Positions 1-6,308 of a DNA stretch of 6,390 nt are shown here, in pieces. The position numbers and the translations under genes are program-made. Position 1 is the stretch's first letter. Each line of letters opens with the position of its first letter. Source of the stretch: Elusimicrobiota bacterium (lineage in GTDB: Bacteria; Elusimicrobiota; Elusimicrobia; Elusimicrobiales; Elusimicrobiaceae); NCBI GenBank assembly GCA_031258375.1, contig JAIRMX010000236.1, positions 1 through 6,390 on the forward strand, read 5' to 3'. The notes below the pieces were generated by a model that was not told where the DNA came from, made no database searches, and saw nothing but the letters and a program-made list of their open reading frames with translations.

Positions 1-441
1 ATAATAATATCGCTGATATTTTTTGCTTTAAAAGACTTGCTTGGCAATAAAGATATTTCCGTATGGACGAATATTGCCCTAACGTCGCTTATCCTTTTTT
101 CCGTAATATTGACTTTATTTCTGGCTCTGGACAAGAAAAAGCCGTCGGATAACAACGTTATCACTGCACAGGAGGAGAGCGTAAATGAAGAATATTCGCA
201 AGAGGAAATAGACGAATTAAAGGAGAATATTGCCGAAGAATATATTGGCCTGGTTATGCAATACAAAAAAGAATTTCCCTCATGGACAGTTTCCGAGACT
301 GAAGACGAAAGCGCCAAGTTTATGAAGGATAAATACAATTATTCCGATGAAGACTGGGATGTTTTTTTTAGCGGACTTGAAAGAGAAGGTTTTATCGAAC
401 GGGCAAGGCAAAAACAAGCAAGGGAAGAAACTGAATTATAA
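1..441 (+). CDS. Membrane-anchored acidic protein of unknown function (5' partial)
   Basis: The reading frame is open from the first base of the window, so the true start lies upstream; the TTG at 37 is only the first start-like codon inside the window and I do not regard it as the start. The visible part begins with the end of one hydrophobic stretch (IIISLIFFAL), a short loop (KDLLGNKDISVW), and a clear transmembrane helix (IALTSLILFSVILTLFLAL), followed by a KKK stop-transfer cluster. The rest, about 95 residues, is hydrophilic and strongly acidic (QEESVNEEYSQEEIDELKEN and onward) and probably helical, ending in a basic/acidic tail. The topology is therefore at least one, probably two or more, membrane helices with a C-terminal soluble domain, likely cytoplasmic by the positive-inside rule. 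No family is recognised. It overlaps or abuts the HAD gene downstream and is probably its operon partner. Confidence 0.6.
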   Translation: MIISLIFFALKDLLGNKDISVWTNIALTSLILFSVILTLFLALDKKKPSDNNVITAQEESVNEEYSQEEIDELKENIAEEYIGLVMQYKKEFPSWTVSETEDESAKFMKDKYNYSDEDWDVFFSGLEREGFIERARQKQAREETEL

Positions 442-1126
442 TAATATAAAAATTATCGCTTTTGACGCCGACGATACGCTTTGGCAAAACGAGTCGTTTT
501 TCAGAGAAGCCGAGTGCGGGTTTTATACTTTGCTTTCGCAATACGGCGCGGCGGATAAATTATCTAAAGAATTACTTAGAACCGAAGTGGAAAACATACC
601 TCTTTACGGCTACGGCATAAAATCTTTTACTCTTTCAATGATTGAAACCGCTCTGAGATTAAGCGGTAATAAAATTAACGCCGCCGATATCGGCGAAATT
701 ATTAAAATGGGGCGCGGCATTCTCGGCCGTCCGGTTATATTGATAGACGGGGCGGAAGAAGTCTTAAAAAAACTTTCCTCGAAATATAAATTAGTGCTTG
801 CCACAAAAGGCGATTTGCTCGATCAGGAGCGTAAATTATTAAAATCCGGCATAAGCAAATATCTTCATCATGTTGAAATTATGAGCGATAAAACCCCGCA
901 GAGCTATAAAAAACTTCTAAAATATCTCGGCGTGGAGCCGCAATGTTTTATGATGGCCGGCAATTCTTTGAAATCGGATATACTGCCGGTTTTGAAAATC
1001 GGCGCAAAAGCCGTATATATACCGCATTCAGACACGTGGATATACGAGCGCGTTTCTTGCGACAACTTGAAAAATAAAAATTTTACGGCGGTCGAAAAAA
1101 TAAAAGACATTTTAAATTTGGTATGA
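431..1126 (+). CDS. HAD-superfamily hydrolase (phosphatase-like)
   Basis: All four HAD motifs are visible (numbering from the CTG at 431, 231 residues). Motif I is FDADDTLW with nucleophile and acid/base D12 and D14; motif II is the T125 of VLATKGD; motif III is K154 in MSDKTPQSYKKL; motif IV is AGNSLKSDILPVL with D183. About 100 residues between motifs I and II form a helical C1-type cap, as in YjjG/phosphoglycolate-phosphatase-like members. Known for the family: Mg-dependent hydrolysis of small phosphate esters in the cytoplasm through an aspartyl-phosphate; the substrate cannot be told here. Start choice: an in-frame ATG at 347 would add 28 residues that lie wholly inside the preceding gene in another frame and precede the usual domain edge. 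CTG 431 has AGGGA at 421-425 five bases upstream and overlaps the preceding stop by 11 bases, so I prefer it, with moderate certainty. The stop overlaps the next ATG (ATGA at 1123). Confidence 0.85.
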   Translation: MNYNNIKIIAFDADDTLWQNESFFREAECGFYTLLSQYGAADKLSKELLRTEVENIPLYGYGIKSFTLSMIETALRLSGNKINAADIGEIIKMGRGILGRPVILIDGAEEVLKKLSSKYKLVLATKGDLLDQERKLLKSGISKYLHHVEIMSDKTPQSYKKLLKYLGVEPQCFMMAGNSLKSDILPVLKIGAKAVYIPHSDTWIYERVSCDNLKNKNFTAVEKIKDILNLV

Positions 1127-1677
1127 CTGAAAACGAAATTTCTCTTGCGGGTTTATTTGCGGCTTTCATTAAAATAGGCGCGATGACATTCGGCGGCGGC
1201 ATTGCGATGCTTCCGATAATAGAGCGCGAACTTACGCAAAAAAAACATTTGATAAGCATAAAAGAGCTTATGGATTTTTATTCTATCGCGCAAGCTACTC
1301 CGGGCGTTATAGCCCTAAACGTGGCCACGCTTGTCGGTTATAAAAAACGGGGTTTTAAAGGCGCGCTTGCGGCTACTTTAGGTCTTGTTTTGCCGTCGTT
1401 TGTCGTAATCGTTTTGATAGCGGCTTTTTTAAATGCTTTTATGGGAGCGGATATTATTGCGCGCATATTTGCCGCGCTGCGTATTTGCGTTGCCGCGCTC
1501 GTTATCAATGCCGTAATACCGTTTTTTAAACGCGGCATTAAAAATACTTTTACTCTGCTGCTTTTTATTTTGACTTTCTGCGCATTTTATTTTTTTAAGA
1601 TTTCGCCCGCGTTCATAGTTGCGTTTTGCGCTATGGCGTATATATTGTTCGCTTTGCGTAAAGGGGAAATCAAATGA
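1123..1677 (+). CDS. chrA: Chromate transporter, short-chain CHR family, first (N-type) half
   Basis: This 184-residue membrane protein carries the CHR-family signatures: FIKIGAMTFGGGIAMLP (residues 15-31), then QATPGVIALNVATLVGY (57-73) and a KGALAATLGLVLPSF helix. Several further hydrophobic segments follow, with a KR-rich connection at about residue 138 and a final helix before the basic tail. The usual long ChrA has about 400 residues with two homologous halves; this is one half, so it belongs to the short-chain CHR proteins that are encoded as adjacent pairs and work together. Characterised relatives export chromate, probably by proton-linked transport, but in organisms not exposed to chromium the natural substrate is uncertain (sulfate-like oxyanions are a common guess). 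Its ATG overlaps the stop of the HAD gene as ATGA and there is little Shine-Dalgarno sequence, which suggests translational coupling. The gene symbol is by family; the pair is also called chr3N/chr3C in some genomes. Confidence 0.88.
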   Translation: MTENEISLAGLFAAFIKIGAMTFGGGIAMLPIIERELTQKKHLISIKELMDFYSIAQATPGVIALNVATLVGYKKRGFKGALAATLGLVLPSFVVIVLIAAFLNAFMGADIIARIFAALRICVAALVINAVIPFFKRGIKNTFTLLLFILTFCAFYFFKISPAFIVAFCAMAYILFALRKGEIK

Positions 1678-2192
1678 TATATTTTTTGTTGTATTGGGAA
1701 TTTCTGAAAATAGGTTTATTTGCCGTCGGCGGAGGGTTGGCCACCATACCGTTTTTGTATCAATTATCTTACAAAACCGCATGGTTTAACGCGGCGGATA
1801 TCGTAAATATGTTTGCCATTTCGGAAGTTACTCCCGGACCAATAGGTATAAATATGGCCACTTTCGCAGGTTATCACGCTGCGGGCGTATTGGGTTCACT
1901 TGCCGCGACTGCGGGAATAATTACGCCGCCTTTATTTACGGTAATTTTAATTGCGAAATTTATCAACAGATTTAATGACAATAAATATTTTGCCAGCGCG
2001 TTTAAAGGAATGTTTTGCGCGGTATGCGCTTTAATAAGCGTTTCCGTACTGCAAATAGCCGTCTCCGCTTTGATTAATATAAAAGCGGTAATATTTTTCT
2101 GCATTTTATTGTTTGCCGTGCGCAGATTTAAAGCGCATCCGTTTTTATATATTTGTCTTTCCGCTATGATAGGGTGCTTCATAAAATTTTGA
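1674..2192 (+). CDS. chrA: Chromate transporter, short-chain CHR family, second (C-type) half
   Basis: This 172-residue membrane protein is a divergent paralogue of the preceding gene with the same fold signatures: FLKIGLFAVGGGLATIPFL (residues 10-28), then SEVTPGPIGINMATFAGYHAAG (50-71, shortened here to its key TPGP and GINMATFAGY elements) and a GSLAATAGIITPPLFTVI helix. Three or so further transmembrane stretches run to a C-terminus that stops right after the last helix (MIGCFIKF). Family knowledge says such adjacent halves are both needed for activity and insert with opposite or complementary topology. The start codon overlaps the stop of the first half (ATGA at 1674-1677), and a good Shine-Dalgarno (AAGGGGAAA, 1660-1668) lies just upstream, so the two are made in equal amounts from one mRNA. 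It is the last gene of the plus-strand operon; the porin gene converges on it after 32 bases, and I see no strong terminator hairpin between them. Confidence 0.88.
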   Translation: MIYFLLYWEFLKIGLFAVGGGLATIPFLYQLSYKTAWFNAADIVNMFAISEVTPGPIGINMATFAGYHAAGVLGSLAATAGIITPPLFTVILIAKFINRFNDNKYFASAFKGMFCAVCALISVSVLQIAVSALINIKAVIFFCILLFAVRRFKAHPFLYICLSAMIGCFIKF

Positions 2193-2224
2193 ATATAACT
2201 GACGGGCGATACATAAATGACGTT

Positions 2225-3406
2225 TTATAACATGAACGTAAATCTTATGCCGCTTACTAAGACGGTGTTAGTATCGGAGTTAAATGCGGCGCGGGGATAA
2301 AATTGCATATCCGGCGTTATAGTCAGCCAACGGGAAATCCCCCAAATCCATTGTAGTTCGTACGCGCTTTCGCCCGCGTCCAAAGCAAAATCTTCCAAAT
2401 TACTCTTTTCTATACGATTATAAGCAATGCCGAAAATAACGGCGTCCACCGGATTTCTGTTTAGCGGGTTTTTATAACCGACGGCGGCCATGTAAGATTG
2501 TTTGAGAGCGTTTAAAGTATTTTCACCTCCGCTTGCGCGCAGCAATATAAGCCATTTATCGGATAAATGCTGTTCCGTATTCAATGACCAGCCCCAGCTG
2601 TATTGGTCTTGTTCTTCGACTGCCGGTTGATAATAAGTCAAAAAGGCGTAAGCTCCCTCGCCAAACTTTTCAAATTGCGGGGAATATTCTACGGAAATAA
2701 AAGCTAAATAATTACCGTTAAAAATCGTATCAATTTGCAGGTCTTTTCCGCTGATATTATTAGCGTCTTGATAGCCGGCGGTTATTTCAAAAGGAACTTT
2801 CGGCGATAATGTAAGATATGCTCCGAAACTGGCTAGAGGATATGTGTTTGTCGGATTTTGAGACATGGCGAAATTAATCAGTCCCAATTGTTGGTCGTTA
2901 GTATAAATGCCGCCTTCAAAATCAAACAAAGAAAACTGCCCCGCTCCGAGAGATATCCAGTCTAATGCGCCGGATAACGTGTGCGTGTAAGTTAGTTTGT
3001 AAAATAAGTTAGCATTTTGCGTATAATTGTTGATACTGTTGGCGACGTTGGCTTTTTCTTCCAATTCGGATGCTTCCATTGCCCAATAATGCGTATAAAT
3101 ATCGTTGAACGATAAAGAACCCGAACCTAAAGACATGTCTTCAAATAATTTCCATTCTATACTTGGCGAATATATGTCCTGCCAAGCTGTTTTTTTGCCG
3201 TTTGGAGCAAGACGCTGCGGCATATACGATATATTTAAACCGAAAGAAATGCCGGTTTTGTCTTGTATTGTTTCTTTAACCTCAGCGTAATTTCGCATAA
3301 AAGCGGGCTCTAAATCCGTCGTATTTTCAGAGATACCGGCAAAGCCGCATTTGCCTAGAAATAATGAAAACAGAATAAGATTGATAGAAATAATTCGTTT
3401 CGACAT
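2225..3406 (-). CDS. OprB-like outer-membrane porin
   Basis: The 393-residue protein starts with a Sec signal peptide (basic MSKR, a hydrophobic stretch IISINLILFSLFLG, likely cleaved after GFA at residue 23; the LGKC sequence is not a valid lipobox because of Lys at -1). The rest has the alternating polar/aromatic pattern of a beta-barrel and ends with a typical last strand, VSGIRFTFML. Parts resemble carbohydrate-selective porins of the OprB family: the AGQFSLFDFEGG segment followed by NDQQLGLINFAMSQNP and the near-terminal WLTITPDMQFYPRAAFNSDT. OprB relatives let sugars diffuse through the outer membrane; substrate here is inferred only from the family. It is shorter than classic OprB (roughly 430-500 residues). 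No strong Shine-Dalgarno precedes the ATG. It lies 18 bases after the restored stop of the histidine kinase, on the same strand, so the two may once have been co-transcribed. Other outer-membrane channel families remain possible. Confidence 0.72.
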   Translation of the reverse strand: MSKRIISINLILFSLFLGKCGFAGISENTTDLEPAFMRNYAEVKETIQDKTGISFGLNISYMPQRLAPNGKKTAWQDIYSPSIEWKLFEDMSLGSGSLSFNDIYTHYWAMEASELEEKANVANSINNYTQNANLFYKLTYTHTLSGALDWISLGAGQFSLFDFEGGIYTNDQQLGLINFAMSQNPTNTYPLASFGAYLTLSPKVPFEITAGYQDANNISGKDLQIDTIFNGNYLAFISVEYSPQFEKFGEGAYAFLTYYQPAVEEQDQYSWGWSLNTEQHLSDKWLILLRASGGENTLNALKQSYMAAVGYKNPLNRNPVDAVIFGIAYNRIEKSNLEDFALDAGESAYELQWIWGISRWLTITPDMQFYPRAAFNSDTNTVLVSGIRFTFML

Positions 3407-3424
3407 AATTAAATAGCGCCGCTT

Positions 3425-5031
3425 TTATATATATTTTGACAATGTTTTTATAACTTCTTCAATATTAATTGGTTTGCCAAGGTGAGCGTTCATCCCCGCC
3501 GCTAAACTCTTTTCTATATCCTCGAGAAACACATTAGCCGTCATAGCGACAATGGGAATCGTTTTAGATTTCGGATATGGAGAGACCTAATCTTGCGCGT
3601 AGCTTCGTATCCGTCCATGCCCGGCATTTGCACGTCCATAAAAATTATGTCGTATTTTTCAGGCTCGGCGGAGAACGTTTCTACGGCTTTCATTCCGTCT
3701 TCGGCCGAAGTTATAATTATGCCGGTGACTTCCAGCAAAGATATAAGTATTTCTCTGTTTATAGGCATGTCTTCGACCAATAAAAGTTGCTTTCCCGTAA
3801 ATATTCCTTCTATTTTTTGTTCAGAGTCGGAATATTTGCGGCTTTGCTCTTTATCGGTAAATGAAATGTCTCTAATTATGTCTTTAGCCTTTTTGGACAA
3901 AATTTTTGCCTTAAATCTAAAACCGAACGTAGCTCCTTGTCCTTTTCCGGAATCAATCCAAATGTCTCCGCCCAGCAGTTCAACTATGCGTTTGGAAATC
4001 GCAAGTCCCAGCCCCGTTCCGCCGAATTTGCGCGAAATGCTGCTGTCTGCCTGCTGGAAAGATTGAAATAAGATTTTCTGCTGTTCTTTGGAAACGCCGA
4101 TGCCGCTGTCCTTAACTTCTATTTTTAAATAAATAGCATCGTTTTCCTGATTTTCTTTATTTACTAACAACTCGATATTGCCGTTTTCCGGCGTGAATTT
4201 AGTGGCGTTGGAAAGCAAATTAAAAATAACTTGCGATAGACGTTGTTCGTCCGAAATAATATATTTTGGGATATCGTTTCCGATTTGGACATTCAATTTT
4301 TGCTTTTTTTCATCAATCTTAATTTTAAATACGGCGATTATATTGGACAATGTCTTTACAAGGTCAAATTCGCCGTAAAAAAGTTCCAATTTGTTTGCTT
4401 CTATCTTAGACATATCCAAAATATCGTTAATAATGCCTAAAAGATGATAAGAAGCAGCGTTAATCTTCTCTAAACAATAGTCTTTTTTTTCTATGTTTTT
4501 TGTGCTAAGTCCGATATTTGCCATACCGGTAATCGCGTTAATAGGCGTTCTTATTTCATGGCTCATACGCGCAAGAAATTCGCTTTTTGCCCGATTTGCG
4601 GATTCCGCTTTCTTTTTAGCCGTTTCAGCTTCTTCCGTCACCAAGCTTAATTCGTGCGTTCTTTTTTTTATTCTTTGCTCCAAAGTATCCGCGAATTTTT
4701 TTCTTTCTTGAATATATAATTTGAGTTGCAGCAACATTTTTTTCAGGGAGTTTTCTAAAAGGACGATTTCATTTTTTACTTTTGCTTTCTGGTCGGAATC
4801 TTCACCGAACGTAACGTCATAATCTCCCTGCGCTATTTTATCGGCTGTCTCCGTTAAATTCTTTAAAATTTTAACTATGCGCTTTGTGGAAAATAAAATT
4901 CCTACTAAAAGCAGCAGACCTGCCGCCAATGTGGCGGTAATAGTATGCCACATTGTTTTGTTTGCATTGGCGTAAAGCGGCGCGGTAGGCATATCGATAT
5001 ATAAAAACGCGGGCTGTTGCGCGTTAGGCAA
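3425..5031 (-). pseudogene. Hybrid sensor histidine kinase, frameshifted in the receiver domain and short at the N-terminus
   Basis: The intact frame (5031 to 3541, 496 codons from a TTG) reads in order: end of an extracytoplasmic sensor part (1-26), one transmembrane helix (about 29-47), HAMP linker (48-100), coiled coil (about 105-150), HisKA with phospho-acceptor H158 in SHEIRTP, HATPase with N-box N271/N275, G1 D308 in DSGIG and G2 GGTGLGLAIS (338-346), and a receiver domain with acidic D421 and phospho-acceptor D466 in FMDVQMPGMDG. After IRSL (residue 484) the frame runs into twelve non-homologous residues and stops. From 3577 down to 3425 another minus frame continues the receiver exactly as expected: TIPIVAMTAN with the conserved Thr, then HLGKPINIEEV with the conserved Lys, ending in TAA. 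So one base was lost, or two gained, near 3578-3587. Without this the receiver lacks its last helices and its switch residues. A phosphorelay function is expected of intact relatives; the stimulus is unknown. Confidence 0.85.
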
Positions 5032-5085
5032 GTTGAGGGGATTTACGTAAATCAGAGATTTTTCGCCAAATATTTTATAGCAGCA
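5032..5085 (-). other. In-frame remnant of the kinase's sensory domain upstream of its first start codon
   Basis: Codons immediately upstream of the TTG at 5031 stay open and read like the end of the same protein (IFGEKSLIYVNPLN, leading into LPNAQQPAFLYIDMP). This resembles the membrane-proximal end of a Cache-type periplasmic sensor domain. An in-frame TAA at 5086-5088 ends it, there is no ATG in this stretch, and only CTG (5053-5055) or ATT codons could start there. The expected first transmembrane helix and most of the sensor domain are absent, so the coding region was probably longer before deletion or mutation. The Cache assignment is tentative. Confidence 0.5.
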
Positions 5086-5188
5086 TTAAACCAGGTAATT
5101 ACTGAAAGGAATATATTAAATTATAATATTTATGTCCGCTATGTTTTTTAAATTAAAATAAACTTTGCGTTTGTATATTGTATTTATA

Positions 5189-5217
5189 AACCCCGCAATC
5201 CAATAGACTGCGGGGTT
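5189..5217 (-). terminator. Hairpin terminator after the rubrerythrin gene
   Basis: A nine-base-pair stem (AACCCCGCA at 5189-5197 with TGCGGGGTT at 5209-5217) extends by two further pairs past one A-C mismatch and encloses a five-base loop. It lies 23 bases after the rubrerythrin stop. Read on the minus strand it is followed by TTTATAAAT, a weak but T-rich tail; on the plus strand no T-tract follows. It therefore most likely ends the perR-rbr transcript and separates it from the kinase/porin region. Confidence 0.7.
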
Positions 5218-5239
5218 GGCAGAATATCATGAAGCGTAA

Positions 5240-5779
5240 TTAATAATTTATTTTTCTTATTTCAAAGAACGCTTTTTTATATTTGCATACGGGGCAAAGC
5301 TCCGGCGCTTTGTCGCCTTCAAAGATAAAACCGCAGTTTCTGCACTGCCATTGCGCTTTGTCGTCCTTTTTAAAAACTTTATCCTGTTCTAAATTAGCGA
5401 TAAGTTTTTTGTATCTCTCCTCGTGCTCGCTTTCTATTTTTGCCACTTTGTCGAACAGAGCGGCTATGTCGTTAAAGCCTTCTTCTTTGGCTTCTTTGGC
5501 AAAGTTGGCATACATATCCGTCCATTCGTAATGTTCCCCGGCCGCCGCGTCTTTTAGATTAACCGCGGTTGTCGGTATGTCATTATCGTGTAAAAACTTA
5601 AACCAAAGCTTAGCGTGTTCGCGCTCGTTTTTAGAAGTTTCCTTAAATATGGCCGCTATTTGCTCAAAGCCTTCTTCTTTGGCTTTTTTTGCATAGTATC
5701 CGTATTTTACCCTCGCCTGAGATTCCCCGGCAAAGGCGGTCATTAAATTTTTTTCGGTTTTAGTTCCTTTTATTTTCAT
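5240..5779 (-). CDS. rbr: Rubrerythrin (diiron peroxidase with rubredoxin domain)
   Basis: This 179-residue cytoplasmic protein has the standard two-domain order. The ferritin-like four-helix domain (about 1-130) carries the diiron ligands E19 (AGESQAR), E52 and H55 (KNEREHAK), E85 (YEWTDMY) and E116 and H119 (KIESEHEERY); the position of the movable ligand three residues after E85 is Asp88 rather than Glu, a conservative change. The C-terminal rubredoxin domain (about 140-175) binds one iron through C146, C149, C162 and C165 (CRNCG, CPVC). Family knowledge: it reduces hydrogen peroxide to water with electrons passed through the rubredoxin iron from NAD(P)H-dependent donors, mainly in anaerobes. 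The ATG is preceded by a strong Shine-Dalgarno on the minus strand (AAGGAG, about 5787-5792) and overlaps the end of the upstream regulator gene by 20 bases, so the two form an operon. Length and motifs are complete. Confidence 0.97.
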   Translation of the reverse strand: MKIKGTKTEKNLMTAFAGESQARVKYGYYAKKAKEEGFEQIAAIFKETSKNEREHAKLWFKFLHDNDIPTTAVNLKDAAAGEHYEWTDMYANFAKEAKEEGFNDIAALFDKVAKIESEHEERYKKLIANLEQDKVFKKDDKAQWQCRNCGFIFEGDKAPELCPVCKYKKAFFEIRKINY

Positions 5780-6170
5780 TTTTTATCTCCTTATCTGTTT
5801 TGCATTTTTTACATTTGCCGCGCAGTAAAATCTCGCAGCCGTTTATTTTAAAATCAGTTTCCTTTTTAAGATTATCTAAATGCTTTGCTAAAGCTTTCGG
5901 AAGAATGATATCTTCAATTATACCGCAAACGCTGCATTTTATATGGCAATGGTCAAAAGTATTATGGTCAAAATGCTCTTTTGTATCAAAGCCCTTTAAG
6001 CATTTTATTTTGCCTATTTTAGCAAGCAAGTTGAGATTGCGGTATACTGTGCCGAGACTCAGCTCAGGATTATTTTTTTTGAGTAAATCGTAAATATAAT
6101 CCGCGGTCGGATGCACCGGGTTTGCCTTAAGCGCGTTTAGTATAATTTCCCTCTGTTTTGAGTATCTCAT
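5760..6170 (-). CDS. perR: Fur-family regulator, PerR type
   Basis: The 136-residue protein has an N-terminal winged helix (about 1-60; recognition helix around LSLGTVYRNLNLL) and a C-terminal dimerisation domain. The structural Zn site is C79-x2-C82 with C120-x2-C123. Regulatory-metal ligands align with those of Bacillus subtilis PerR: H20 (VHPTAD), D68 (EHFDHN), H74 and H76 (FDHCHIKC) and D87 (CGIIED). The Asp at the last position, where Fur proteins usually have Glu, favours PerR. In PerR the iron-bound protein represses and is inactivated when H2O2 oxidises the ligand histidines; this protein has H20 and H74, the equivalents of the oxidised residues. The N-terminus is short, as in many PerR relatives beginning MRYSKQRE. 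Its ATG has little Shine-Dalgarno. It is followed by rubrerythrin in the same operon, a known peroxide-stress arrangement. Alternatives: Fur or Zur subtypes are less likely. Confidence 0.92.
   Translation of the reverse strand: MRYSKQREIILNALKANPVHPTADYIYDLLKKNNPELSLGTVYRNLNLLAKIGKIKCLKGFDTKEHFDHNTFDHCHIKCSVCGIIEDIILPKALAKHLDNLKKETDFKINGCEILLRGKCKKCKTDKEIKNENKRN
5787..5792 (-). promoter_or_regulatory. Strong Shine-Dalgarno of rubrerythrin, inside the regulator gene
   Basis: Read on the minus strand the bases are AAGGAG, seven bases before the rubrerythrin ATG and within the last codons of the PerR-type gene. The regulator itself has almost no Shine-Dalgarno, so the arrangement should give much more rubrerythrin than regulator from the shared mRNA. 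Confidence 0.7.
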
Positions 6171-6184
6171 ATAGATTTATTATC

Positions 6185-6197
6185 AGTAATAATTACT
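6185..6197. promoter_or_regulatory. Inverted-repeat operator candidate (PerR/Fur box)
   Basis: AGTAAT-A-ATTACT is a perfect 6-1-6 inverted repeat. Its core TAATNATTA matches the centre of the Bacillus PerR box (TTATAATNATTATAA); over the 14 non-central positions I count 9 matches. It lies just downstream of the -10 of the minus-strand promoter, covering the expected transcription start, the right place for repression. Binding by the adjacent gene product is an inference from position and family. Confidence 0.6.
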
Positions 6198-6203
6198 ATT
6201 ATT

Positions 6204-6232
6204 ATTATATTAAAAATAAAATCTTTTGTCAA
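6204..6232 (-). promoter_or_regulatory. Sigma-70 promoter of the perR-rbr operon
   Basis: On the minus strand there is an exact TTGACA (-35, bases 6227-6232) and an exact TATAAT (-10, bases 6204-6209) with a 17-base spacer (6210-6226), i.e. a consensus housekeeping promoter. Transcription should start around 6195-6198, inside the inverted repeat, giving a leader of about 25 bases before the ATG at 6170. Such a strong core promoter fits a repressor-controlled operon. Confidence 0.85.
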
Positions 6233-6293
6233 TAATTATAATTTATCGGCGGTCTTGTTGCACAATTAAGAGACAAAAGGAAAGTGAGCAGCG

Positions 6294-6308
6294 TATACTT
6301 TTAGTATA
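6294..6308 (+). repeat. Perfect inverted repeat touching the start codon of the putative transposase
   Basis: TATACT-TTT-AGTATA forms a perfect six-base-pair stem with a three-base loop; its last base is the A of the ATG at 6308. In RNA it could fold over the initiation region and lower translation, a control known from other transposase genes, or it could be an operator. The stem is AU-rich and weak, so an effect is speculative. Confidence 0.45.

Noticed and set aside
1429..1782. Open frame of 117 codons on the minus strand across the two chromate-transporter genes.
   Set aside because: Antisense to two well-supported membrane proteins, composition is Lys/Arg/Asn-rich without any domain, and no ribosome site is seen.
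1874..2182. Open frame of 102 codons on the minus strand opposite the second transporter half.
   Set aside because: Antisense to a conserved family member and lacks any recognisable feature.
2193..2250. Possible bidirectional terminator between the converging transporter and porin genes (ACGTT ... AACGT, about 2220-2239).
   Set aside because: Only five paired bases with a ten-base loop and no T-tract; too weak to call.
3400..3410. Porin N-terminus as a lipoprotein signal (LGKC at residues 17-20).
   Set aside because: Lys immediately before Cys breaks the lipobox, and the C-terminal beta-strand fits an outer-membrane barrel with an ordinary signal peptide.
3593..4066. Open frame of 157 codons on the plus strand opposite the histidine kinase.
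   Set aside because: Mirror of the conserved kinase ATPase and receiver codons; Ser/Pro-rich low-complexity product typical of an antisense shadow.
5120..5148. TATAAT-like sequence on the minus strand (5120-5125) as a promoter for the kinase.
   Set aside because: No convincing -35 at the right distance (AAAAAC) in a very AT-rich stretch where such matches are expected by chance.
5800..6093. Open frame of 97 codons on the plus strand opposite the PerR-type gene.
   Set aside because: Antisense shadow of a gene with complete metal-site motifs; no ribosome site or recognisable domain.
6197..6212. ATT-repeat tract as a phase-variable simple repeat.
   Set aside because: Only a few imperfect units, and it is explained by the -10 region of the promoter.
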